Shown piece by piece: positions 35,651 to 46,516 of a stretch of 64,000 nt of DNA. Numbering within the stretch: position 1 is the first letter of the stretch; every line of letters starts with the position of its first letter. The notes beneath the pieces are model-generated. The model was not told the origin of the DNA. It did not search any database and saw only the letters and a list, made by a program, of their open reading frames with translations. The translations under genes were made by a program, and so were the position numbers. The stretch is taken from contig NC_052507.1 in the NCBI RefSeq assembly GCF_014356525.2, positions 682,001 through 746,000 on the forward strand, given 5' to 3'. This DNA comes from Nilaparvata lugens (lineage: Eukaryota; Arthropoda; Insecta; Hemiptera; Delphacidae).

Positions 35651-36465
35651 TAGTATATTTCGCACCTAGGGCCGAAAATGAGACTTTTCTGGCTCGAAAT
35701 CGGTTTTCAAGTCCGAGGCCGTAGGCCGAGGACTAGAAAAGATTGAGAGCCAGAAACACATTTTTGCCCATGGTGAGAACGTTATTTTTCGCCACACAGA
35801 AAAATAAACAATATAAATATGAGAATAATTTATTGTTTATTAGGCACTTCCGAAAGCAAAGGAAGGTCATAGCTCTAGCAAATCTGAGGTAATCTGAATA
35901 TCAGGAAATTGTCCAAGTATTTTTATTTTTTATTCTGATTTGTCTAAATAACCTAAAAGATTATGTTCAATTATGTAAGAGGTTGAGTTTATACTTTTTA
36001 TTCTTCCAATTGACAATAAGATGATTTTATTATAAATGTTTTGATTCTTGAATAATAAACACAAATAATGGAAAATTTTTGATCAGCTGTTTTAGCACTG
36101 AAATTTGGCCAATCTGAATGTCAACGTCAACAATGCTTGTTGTCGTTGACTTCGGAAGTTTAGGTTAGAAGTTCTATCCTACTCTGAAAATCGAATTTGA
36201 ATAGTTTATAATATATAAATCTATTCATCCAAATAAAATGATATTATCTTATTGCAGAATACTTATTCAACTCTAGAAGCATAAACTGATTCCGTTTCAT
36301 AAACCATTTTGTAAACACGTTCACATCAAATTACAATCAGCTGACTTCAAGGTTATTTTACAGCCCTAGGGCCGTAAAACTTTTACCGGCCTGGTCAGAA
36401 AACAATCATTTTCGGCCTCCATATGACGCACGAAAACCAGCTCATTACATCCAAGTGGGGCGAAA
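35651..36465 (+). mobile_element. element X1, block B only
   Basis: ~815 bp inserted between GTAGAA and AATTTATTAC, which are contiguous in block A at about 19,897. Starts TAGTATATTTCGCACCTAGG, ends CCAAGTGGGGCGAAAA. GC-rich palindromes include CCGAGGCC-GTA-GGCCGAGG near the left end. No substantial frame. TTTCGCMC / GNGGCGAAA ends may be short inverted repeats. Unclassified. Confidence 0.75.
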
Positions 36466-36675
36466 AATTTATTACAAGCGAGGATTGTCAAGTATTGCAT
36501 GCACTATAAATACCTTCAACTCATTGTTTTTCCGAAAACTAAGGATAACTATAGAGAATATCATCGTTTATACAGTAGTTTCTCATGATTTCTTATTATG
36601 AAGATATTTTTTAGCACAGAATAAAGAGTATGGTGCAAACTCTAGTTATGTTTGATTCGAATATAACAACTGTTT

Positions 36676-37665
36676 TCGCCACACTTGAATGTAATGAGCT
36701 GGTTTACGTGCGTCATATGGAGGCCGAAAGTGATTGTTTTCCGACCAGGCCGGTAAAATTTTTACGGCCCTAGGGCTGTAAAATAACCTTGAAGTCAGCT
36801 GATTCTGATTTGATGTGAACGTGTTTACAAAATAGTTTATGAAACGGAATCAGTTTATGCTTTTAGAATTGAATAAAGTTTTTGCAATAAGATACTATCA
36901 TTTTATTTGGATGAATGAAATACAAATAATGGAATATTATAAACTATTCAAATTCAATTTTCAGAGTATAATAGAATCTAACCTCAAACCTCCTAGTACA
37001 GCGTTTATCATGGAACATGGTGGATAAACGGAATCATTTTATGCTTTTAGAATTCAATAAAGTATTCTGTAATAATATACTATCATTTTATTTGGATGAA
37101 TAAAATACAGATAAGATATATATTATAAACTATTCAAATAATTCTATTTTCAGAGTAGGATAGAACTTCTAACCTAAACTTCCGTTGACATTCAGATTGG
37201 CCAAATTTCAAGTGTGCTAAAACAGCTGATCAAAAACTTTTCATTCTTTGTGTTTATCATTCAATAATCAAAATATTTATAATAATATCATCTTATTGTT
37301 ATTTGGAAGAATAAAAAGTATAAACTCAACCTCTTACATAATTGAACATAATCTTTTAGGTTATTTAGACAAATCAGAATAAAAAATAAAAATACTTGGA
37401 CAATTTCTTGATATTCAGATTACCTCAGATTTGCTAGAGCTATGACCTTCCACTTTTGCTTTCGGAAGTGCTTATAATAGACAATTATTCTCATATATAT
37501 ATTGTTTATTTTCCTGTGTGGCGAAAAATACGTTCTCACCATGGGCAAAATGTTTTTCCGGCTCTCAATCTTTTCTAGTCCTCGGCCTACGGCCTCGGAC
37601 TTGAAAACCGATTTCGAGCCAGAAAAGTCCCATTTTCGGCCCTAGGTGCGAAATATACTATTACA
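36676..37665 (-). mobile_element. element X2, inverted second copy, block B only
   Basis: ~990 bp of the same family as X1 in opposite orientation, ~210 bp away. Block A is contiguous at this site (CTGTTTACACAAC, about 20,828). It contains a partial internal duplication (ATGAAACGGAATCA near 36,838 and a similar stretch near 37,026). A further family fragment begins at about 63,886. Confidence 0.75.
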
Positions 37666-37709
37666 CAACTAAGCAAAGAATTTATGATAGAAAATGAATG
37701 TGACTTATT

Positions 37710-38385
37710 GAATAATATCGGGGCACCGAGCTTCGCTCGTTATCTATTTATTGATAAACAGAACTCAATTCTTTAAAATGATTGGGGAACGACTAATAGG
37801 CACAGCCCAAAACTGTTTCTTCCCCGAATTTTGATTTATTCACTATTAATATTCCAAAAAGTAGGTCATGTACCATAAACTTGAATTCAGGTCAAATTCT
37901 CAGTCCAAATATTTGAAAACATGAAAGTTCTAATTTAAATTGTTCACATTCCAAATTGAATAACGAAATAACCCTCACTAATCACTTAGAACTATAAAAT
38001 AATTATCAACTTTGAATTTTATGATATATACCATCTCATGTCAACAAATCAGATTAAAATTTCTAGATTTCTCGCGAGATACGGTAAGCTAATTGATTAC
38101 ACAGCTGATCCCCCACTCAGGTACACGCATCTTCTGTTATCGACAGACGACGAAATAATTATCATCTGTTTTTCCAAGGATTAAATATCCTTTTCATGTC
38201 CTTCAGCGAGTTTTTCCAGTGTGCCTAGTGCAGGACCTAGTGCAATCGAATCTATGTAACATAAACCTACTATATTCCAAATTTCGTGATACTTGTTAGA
38301 GCCGTTTTCGAGATGCGTTAAACATAAATAACCAGATACAAAAATACAAAAACATAAACAGACATACAGAAATTGCTCGCTTAAT
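37710..38385 (-). mobile_element. Helitron-like H2 copy (block B)
   Basis: Counterpart of 20,875-21,545. Confidence 0.55.
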
Positions 38386-38699
38386 ATAATAGGCTATTTC
38401 ATATAAGTTGTTATTTTTCTTTCTCACTTTTCTCTGTTGCCAGATCGTCTTTTTACAAAGTAGAATATTAAACAACAAAATATTTAGTCATGATTATGAA
38501 AATTCATGAAGAAATCATAGAAAAATATAATTGCTTGATAAAGTATTATTGATTCTTATAAACGAGAATGAACAGTTAATATTACATCAATGAACCTGTA
38601 TCAGTTACCGTCTATAGAAGGCATTGACTAGACAGAGGCATCGGCAACGTTGTTCTCGTTTCTTTCTCTACTGTCATTATAACGTGGACCTCACTATAG
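38386..38699. mobile_element. MITE-2, left-truncated copy (block B)
   Basis: Counterpart of 21,546-21,860. The following ~450 bp (38,700-39,149) are unassigned, as in A. Confidence 0.7.
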
Positions 38700-39149
38700 A
38701 AGCAAAGCAGCAATATTGGTTGAGAAATATCTACTACACAGTATTAAAACGTTTTATTTTCTATGGTATTGCTGTCAAGTTTTAAGGGGTAGTATATGCA
38801 ACCCGCATTACAAAATAAATCCTACAATAACTAGTAGTTCTGTGAACAGTAGACCTCGCGCTCAGTAAGTTACATTCACCTGTTGCTATGTTTTCTCAAA
38901 AATTAATAAATAATTTATCAATTTTAAATGTCTAGAAAAAATCCTAAATAAATATAGAGCTTTCTGTCCTATCGTACCGTGACGTGTCGTCCCGGAATGT
39001 GAGTGTGAGCGCTGTTATCAGGTCTGACTGCAATTACTGTCTACAACATTAATGGATAGATAAATTTTCAAGATGTTCCATGTTTTTGAACGTAGTATTA
39101 TAGTCAACTAACAGCTGATTCATGATGAATAATTCTATAGTCTGATATT

Positions 39150-39814
39150 TCTATATATAAAAGCGAAATGGCACTCACTCACTCACTCACTCACTGACTG
39201 ACTGACTCACTCACTCACTCACTCGCATAACTAAAAATCTACCGGACCAAAAACGTTCAAATTTGGTAGGTATGTTCATTTGGCCCTTTAGAGGCGCACT
39301 AAGAAATCTTTTGGCAATATTTCAACTCTAAGGGTTGTTTTTAAGGGTTTAAAGTTCGTCCCAATCTCTTAATTATAATTGAAATTTCCATATCATATAT
39401 TACTATAGAACTATAATCTAGATAGAGTACCTCTTCGAAACAGTAACTGGCAACTAATTAATAATTTTGTCAGGTTGGCATTAAGTTGAGTAGACTTTGT
39501 TAGGTTGGCACCAAGTTGAAGATTTAAATGCATTTATCGCGGAAAAATAATTGATTGGGCAATGCTACTTCAATCCTGGGAATATTATATTACTAGCCGT
39601 CAGGCTCGCTTCGCTCGCCATATCCGTTTAGCCAGACGTTTAGTCTGAACCTCCGACTGGATTGTCCTAACATATGATAAAAATGCTCAAATGAAAAATG
39701 CAGGCGAGCGAAGCGAGCCTGCTGATCTCATTCTTGGACGATCCAGTCGGGGGTCCAGGGGGCGGAGCCCCCTGGCTAGACGGATATGGCGAGCGAAGCG
39801 AGCCTGACGGCTAG
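39150..39814 (+). mobile_element. Helitron-like H1 copy (block B)
   Basis: Counterpart of 22,310-22,976, differing mainly by a shorter TA run at the 5' end. Ends CTGACGGCTAG. Confidence 0.75.
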
Positions 39815-40334
39815 TACTATAATATTGGCGTATGAAGGAGGCTCCTTTTTCCTTTTATATTATTCCTGAAATGCAAAATTTCCAAAAACCTTGTATATAC
39901 GTCGACGCGCAATTTGAAAAGGTACATGCTTGTCAAATTTCATGGAAATCTATTACCGTGTTCCGCCGTAAATGCGCAATATATAAACATATAAACATTC
40001 AAACATTGAGAGAAATGCCAAATCATCGACTTGAATCTTAGACCTCACTTCGCTCGGTCAATAAACGATTTACCTCGGACTGTCAACATCTTGCATAAAT
40101 ATCATTTCAATGTTTCTTAGTTTGGAAATTTATCAGTGAGATTCCTCTCAGATTCAAAAATAGAAGATGATTTCCTTCATTTGGATTTTCAAAAACTTAT
40201 TATAATCTTCTAAACTTATAATCTTCAATTTAGAATTAAAAAAATTGAACTCTCATTTCAGATCATAAACGTTTTTCTGATTGTTTTGTATAACTGCGAT
40301 GTTAAATGCAAATTTCGACCTAAAAAACATTACA

Positions 40335-40612
40335 CCACCTCTCCTTTTTTTAACTGTGTGTTTATCTAACACTTGTTCGTTTCACTCGCTCACAAAATAT
40401 TTGAAATGACATAAGAAAAGAGGATATATAACCATAGAGGAAACTTTCAATGCAAACCTGCGGATTACCGAATCTTGAATGATTTTGCTTCCTTTTCCTT
40501 TATCAGAAATAGTAGGAAAACTATACATTTAGTTGACTCAAGTGCATAAATTCAACTTGAATAGCAGTATATTATCTGAAGGATTTCAGAAACATGATGC
40601 TAACAAAGATAT
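40335..40612. other. block B-specific flank of Gypsy
   Basis: ~280 bp with no match in block A, lying between the end of A/B homology and the LTR. No frame or repeat terminus seen. It ends GATAT immediately before the LTR. Confidence 0.6.
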
Positions 40613-42442
40613 TGTAACCGAACTGGCGGGTAGATCTGGTAGCGGGCCCAACCAGTTCGGACATAAACTTAAACCTAGTTAGGAGGTCGGCCCAGTCCTG
40701 CCTATACGACCCTGGAAGAGGCCCTCTGAGTTCAAGTGGGTTGAAATCTCAACCCCAATGGGAAAGAGGCACAAACTCCTCCAGGAGACGCAGACCACAG
40801 CAGAACTGTTCGACTCTCCCTCTTATCTATTTAACATGCCTTAACTAAGTGAGAACAAGGCGACTGGAGAAACAACGACTGTTGAAATGAAATAGATTTA
40901 ATTTACGAAATAAATTGAATAGATCAATATTATGTATCCCTCACTAGTTCGCAAGAATGTCCAATTAGTTGTTAACGTTGAAACATAAAATTCTTCTCAA
41001 CTCACATTAAATTCGAATTTTAATACTACACCAAATTAATGCCTTAGACATCGGCTTAAAAAGTAACATAGGTACACACATTTAAATACTCTCTACATCA
41101 TAAAAATATGCAACTGTCGTCAGGATAATTGTTAACAAAATTATAACTGTCTTCTCGTTAATGGTACAATTGAATAAAATGGACAAATTTATTATAAGTG
41201 TTCCTCAATAGTAGGCGAGAGTATCCAATTAGCTGTTAACGTTGGAATATAAAAACCCTTCGCCACTCTCGTCCAAATCAAATTCTAATAAAACACTAAC
41301 ATTTCAATTAAATAACATTCAGAGTAATTATCAACTTGGTCAATTAAATAATATTAAATAATAATAGCACAGTACAACCTATCTCTTACTCCAGCCGCCA
41401 AATAGACTAAGATAAAAGTAATTCTCGACAATTTCAAAGGGAAGGTTCGGTCAAATATTAATCAATTATAGTGGCCAGAATAGATTCACTCACCCGTGAT
41501 AATAATTCCGAGGGTCACTTTCATTAGGATCCAAAACCGCATCTTGGCTTCTGGATTCAGGTTAGAGTCACACGAATACGTTGTTCCCGCGAATTAATTT
41601 ATTGTTCTCACGGAAAATAATCACACGAATAAGTTCCACAAAATATATCAGAAAACTACAGGCGAACTTTATCGTTCATACTTCAGGAATAAGTTCAACA
41701 AATTAGCCTATAACGAAAAACTGGAACCAATCCTTATTGTCCGTATCGCTCGAATAATTTCAACAATATTATAACGAAACACAAAGAAAGATTCTATCGT
41801 TCATATCTCACGAATTGTTCAACATAACACAACGAGTACAACGAATTAATTCGACATCAACTAAACACTAAAGACACATTTTATCGCTCGTAGCACGCGA
41901 ATAATTACAACAAATATAACGAATCAATTGAACTTGATTTTTATCGTTCGAATCACAAAATAAATTTAACAAAATATAACAATTAAAACTTATTTCACCG
42001 CAGTGCGTCTCGCGTTCGAGAGTAACCGTTCGCTCAGGAGTCCATCGCTGACTGACTCGAGGGCTGTCCATGGACATTACCCTAGCCTAAAACGCTTGGG
42101 AAACTCACCTTTTTCTCACGGCAGAGAAAGAGTGAGAGCTCAAAATTGGATGGAGAAAGAGATAGTTCCTCGTGGAAAACTGTCACCAGATTGCAGTTTT
42201 TTCTCCACGAGGCAGAAGAATACGCTGTACTGTGCACAATTCTTATATTCTAAAACGCAATAATCTATTTCTCACACTAGAGAAAATTGAAATACCCTTA
42301 CGTCTAGAAAAAAAATGAACATTAGAAAATTCAGTCCGATCACGCCATCGAGTCCAAAGTTCAATGATTTTAGATTGGCGTATCATGAGAAATAAAAAAA
42401 TTAAATTAATTCACCTCCTCTCAATAATTCTACCCATTTACA
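40613..42442 (-). mobile_element. Gypsy 3' LTR (block B)
   Basis: 1,830 bp, TG...CA ends. It follows the purine-rich tract GAAGGGGGG (about 42,447-42,457) at its minus-strand start. The env stop codon lies in its first bases. Very close to the 5' LTR by eye, suggesting recent insertion. Confidence 0.9.
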
Positions 42443-44342
42443 TTGCACCCCCCTTCGGGGAAGGGTGGACATCCCCTTCCGCACTTCTAACCGCACTCTC
42501 TTTCTTTGACACCTTGGGAACTTTGGCTTTGTTTATGGCACTATCACTAGAACTCACTTGTTGGGTGGTGGTCACCTGGGGCAGAGGTGCAGGCGCCTCC
42601 TCGCCGCTGGGGGTGGGGGCGGTCTGACTGGTCAGCAGCCTCCAGGCCACCGCGCCGCCGGACAGTGCCATTACCATAGTGACCGCTGCTATAACGTAGT
42701 ACCAGCAGGGAACCAGCTGGTCAGAAGACTCCTCCGCCTCCAACTCTCGTAGGGAGTTCATCAAGTGGTTGACCGTGACCTCTTCCACTCCACTCGTTCC
42801 AGGCCAAGCACGACCTTCTTGCAGACGTCTCGCCAGCTGCAGGCGAATCTGGGAAGCCGAGAATCGACCCTCAGCCAATGACAGGGCCGCTGGGATGTCG
42901 ATGGCCACTGGCCTCAGTCGCACCTCGGTTCGACCACCAAGGCTGGTTGGTGCAGGAATCTGATAAGAGGGGTGACTGAGTGTGCACCCCTTTATCGCTC
43001 GCATCGCTCCAGTGCCATGAAGGTGTAACTCGTTCACAGTCGTCTGCCCGCCCGTCTTGCATTGAGAGACGAATCGTTTCTCCATTGACAGGCTATATAT
43101 CCAGCTGTTATCGCTCCGACGCCATAGCCAGACGTCAGGATGATCCTTAGTCAGCACAAGACGTGTGCAGTGCTGACGGGCGAGCGTGATCTCTCCCAGG
43201 AACAAGAGGCTCAGACAGGACGGGTGGTGTCTGGCATAGAGTGGTGAAAATGCTGGACAAAGGGTGAGCGAGCCCACTCGGTTACACTGTTCAAGCATTG
43301 ATTCACTCAATGTGGAATAACGGTCTCTGTCCTTGCTGACAAATAGAATTGTAGAGTCGAGTTGGTAACGCACACTCACATTAGTGTGGAAGTCCTTGAC
43401 TGGGAGTACAAGTGCCTGAAACATATCAAATCTGCGTCCAATTGAAGAGAGGGGTACAGTCAACAATAGTTTAATCACTTCACCACTGGTTACCGCACAA
43501 GTCTTTATCAACTGGTAAAACGCCATCACTTGAGAAATGTCTGTTCCAAAAACTAATTCTAAGCCACTAGGTAAACTTGACCGAACCTTTAACAATATAT
43601 TTCTTAATTCTAAAGGCGATAATAAATTCATACTCAATTTGCCGCTAGCAGCATCATTTAGACATTGTAAAATTTTTCTTAAATCTATTAGGGCCTTAAA
43701 AGTAGCAAGTTCTAATTCTTCTAACGCAGTAGAAGTATCCATATATACATGTAGTAAGTTCTCTACTTCAATAGTTTTCTTATTAGTTGTCAAAAATTGA
43801 TTCATGAGAACAGTTAGATTACCATAGATTTCTTGTGAAACCCTTCCTAACTCTTGATGATTACGCTCCGTTTTCCGACTGAGTTCTCTAGTAACGGTCA
43901 AGTGTTCTCCTTCAATGTGTATTAAACTGGCAGTTTTCAATTTCGTCAACTCTTCGCTGTGTTGTACCTTCTCTAAGTCCTCACTCTCGGCTACTCCAAA
44001 TAAAATATGAAGGATCTTCCCCCCCAAGTTTATTAATCCTCTACGGCTCCGTCCATAGTACAGATCGGTTAACGTTTGTACAATATCTTTCAATTCACTT
44101 TCCATTGTTATTATTCGTTGAAGTACTTTATGTTGAACTCCTAGAGCAGGGAGTTTCTCGGCCGCTTGTGCTAGCAGGTACGCTGTATCCTCTGTTCGTC
44201 CCTGAAGTTCGGCTACTTCTTGTCGAGTTTCAGTGAGATTGATTTCGATGACGATGGTCCACTTCTCTCCGGTAATAAGCGCCTCTCCCATACTTTCGAA
44301 CCATACTCCCTCCTTGTTAGCTTCGTGTGGAGAGTTAGACAT
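42438..44342 (-). CDS. env: F-like envelope fusion protein
   Basis: ~634 codons from the first ATG (44,342); the frame opens five codons earlier at a TTG. Features, counted from the TTG: a basic furin-type site RSRR (about 103-106), then GLINLGGKILHILFG, a fusion-peptide-like stretch; a large F1 part; one transmembrane segment (about 552-572, YYVIAAVTMVMALSGGAVAW); and a ~65-residue cytoplasmic tail. This is the layout of baculovirus F / errantivirus Env, a class I fusion protein that is cleaved and inserted in the cell membrane. No signal peptide is seen at the N-terminus, so an upstream spliced exon may supply it; TTGGTTACAG just before the ATG could be an acceptor. The stop codon is in the 3' LTR. 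Intact apart from the uncertain start. Confidence 0.85.
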   Translation of the reverse strand: MSNSPHEANKEGVWFESMGEALITGEKWTIVIEINLTETRQEVAELQGRTEDTAYLLAQAAEKLPALGVQHKVLQRIITMESELKDIVQTLTDLYYGRSRRGLINLGGKILHILFGVAESEDLEKVQHSEELTKLKTASLIHIEGEHLTVTRELSRKTERNHQELGRVSQEIYGNLTVLMNQFLTTNKKTIEVENLLHVYMDTSTALEELELATFKALIDLRKILQCLNDAASGKLSMNLLSPLELRNILLKVRSSLPSGLELVFGTDISQVMAFYQLIKTCAVTSGEVIKLLLTVPLSSIGRRFDMFQALVLPVKDFHTNVSVRYQLDSTILFVSKDRDRYSTLSESMLEQCNRVGSLTLCPAFSPLYARHHPSCLSLLFLGEITLARQHCTRLVLTKDHPDVWLWRRSDNSWIYSLSMEKRFVSQCKTGGQTTVNELHLHGTGAMRAIKGCTLSHPSYQIPAPTSLGGRTEVRLRPVAIDIPAALSLAEGRFSASQIRLQLARRLQEGRAWPGTSGVEEVTVNHLMNSLRELEAEESSDQLVPCWYYVIAAVTMVMALSGGAVAWRLLTSQTAPTPSGEEAPAPLPQVTTTQQVSSSDSAINKAKVPKVSKKESAVRSAEGDVHPSPKGGAM

Positions 44343-46516
44343 CACACCTGTAACCAATTATATTCGATGTTCTATTCTGTCAGAGTTGCCTTTATTCCAC
44401 CCTTATTCCACCATAATTCCACCACACCTCCATTAATTTTTATGGGTTGACAATTTGGTTACCCATTCATTCAATTCCGATCAATTCCAATTAAAAACCG
44501 GTTTTAATGTCAAGTGCCAATTGAAGTTAACAATTTCTCTGAACAACGGTGACTCAATGTTCATTGTTGGCCTAGGAACGCTGATTCAACAAGGCTGTCA
44601 CAAGGTAGAACCGTTGACCTACAATGTAAACATTGGACTCCATTGTTATAGTTACAACTGTCGCCGCTAGATTGCGTAAGATTCCAATCGCAGAAATTAA
44701 TAAATTTTTCTCTAATATTTTTCTCACGGCTGTCGTTCGTTTACCCGCGTGAACATGGTTGCCGTTTCTATTGAGTTGTGGTAAACAATGGGTATTAGCT
44801 TAGGCGTGTTTGTCACTTTTCTTCTATCATGTAATTCGATACAATAAATTACCTTCCGTCACAATAATTCAACCCGTAATCTTGAACAAATCATTTTCCT
44901 AGATTATAGGCCTGCTTGCAAACCTTTCTATCAATCATAATAATATTATTCTATAGTCTCTATCGTCGTCATTCGTCGTTTATTGGTTTTATTCACATTT
45001 GTATTGAAGTACATTTTATCACAACAAAATTTTACTACTAAAATTCTTTCACTACTAAATCCTTACTAAAATAAATTGGAACGTTTCTTGTTCTCTTCTA
45101 GAACGTGGGCCTATTCCAGGGAAGTTCAACCAGGGCTCGGTTTGAGTACTACCGCCTACTCAATTCAACGATAGCCCTTACCCCTTATGGTTTTCACTAA
45201 CCAACTGGTCATCCCTTACCGCAACAGCAATTATAACGTTCTCGAATCAGATACAATAAATTCGTAATATTCCCATTGAAAATATTCATAAAATATTCCA
45301 CAAAATTCAATGACAATTCAATATTATACAGTTGCAATTATTCTCAACACGACTTACAAGGTAACAATTTAACAATAACTAAACATCAATCCTCATCAAT
45401 CTAATCTCAATTATAAAATTACAATCAATTACTGCATCTCTGTATCGAAATTAATTTTTATACATCATAGTCACGTAATCTAAAACAATTCTTCCTAACA
45501 CATTGAACTACAATAATCACGAAATCATCAATATCATCATAACATAATACAACAGTTAATATTTCATAGTCTTGGACTCAATCAAATTAATCGTTATCAA
45601 TCAAAACATCAAATAACCATAAGCACTCGTTATCGAATTACTCTTCAAGTACAACATAAATCAATAATTCATCGAAATCATATTCTCATCGGAATCATAA
45701 TTATTGAATCGCAATTAAAGATACATTACAATAATTCGTCATTACATAAAAATTATACACAGTAGTCGTCAGCAATCGATAATAGCATTAATTTCCGTAA
45801 GCAGCATATGAGTCAGCAACTCCATTTATCACTCATCATTTATCGCACCTTATTCATAATCACATATAAATCAACAAAATAACGTAGCAGTTCTAATCTA
45901 TAATCGTCTAGTATTCATCAACATCATAATAACGTCATCGTCTTATCAATATTCGTTCATCTTCATACTAATCGTAAATCGTTTTTTTTTTTGTAAACTA
46001 ATTCCTTAATAGTTTGTTTGTCGGATCTACCTTCATCTCATTTCGAAGCGATTAGCAAGCCATTGTGTATGCCTTGACATCTTATAACAATAGGCGGCTG
46101 TCCGTCTTCTTTCCTTCATTTCATTTCGCTCGTGAATAGTGTATTGATCTATCACACTCATTCATTCTCGATAATAATATTATGAAATTTAATATTATTC
46201 ATGGTCTTTTTTTTTTCATCTCGATACAATAGCTTCTTACTCGAAATTCCTTTCCTATTTCGTTCTACTCCAATTATCACGTAATTATACTCCATTCAAT
46301 CGTTACATCAAATACGTTACATTCATTAATTTTTCCGTACGAATTCATTCAACACTCTTTCCTTAAATACGGTTTTCCTACACTAATTTTCGAACGCAGT
46401 TTTCTGACATGCTCGGGTCATAATTTTCTCTCATTTTCCAAATATCGTTCGCCTACCCTAATTTTGAACGCAGTTTTATGACATGCTCGGGTCATATTCT
46501 CCTTATTCCTTATACT
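44343..46516 (-). other. pol-env non-coding spacer of Gypsy
   Basis: ~2.17 kb, very AT-rich, no protein-like frame. It includes ATTCCACC repeats (44,393-44,430) and, near pol, a direct repeat of ~80 bp around GAACGCAGTTTTNTGACATG (about 46,370-46,420 and 46,440-46,497). A GTGAGA donor-like site occurs at about 44,722-44,727 on the minus strand. It may hold the env splice signals; in most gypsy-type elements env abuts or overlaps pol. Confidence 0.6.

Larger units (their letters stand above)
35081..40334. repeat. block B segment duplicated from block A
   Basis: Counterpart of 19,324-23,496. Internal elements corresponding to A are MITE-2 (35,168-35,551), H2 (37,710-38,385), truncated MITE-2 (38,386-38,699), H1 (39,150-39,814) and H3 (39,815-40,077). 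X1 and X2 are extra; the first H1 is absent (empty site 36,595/36,596). Confidence 0.9.

Noticed and set aside
44240..44726. Simple intron of env, lost in block A by splicing
   Set aside because: The breakpoints do not fit GT-AG, and the segment encodes Env-like residues just upstream of the conserved region.
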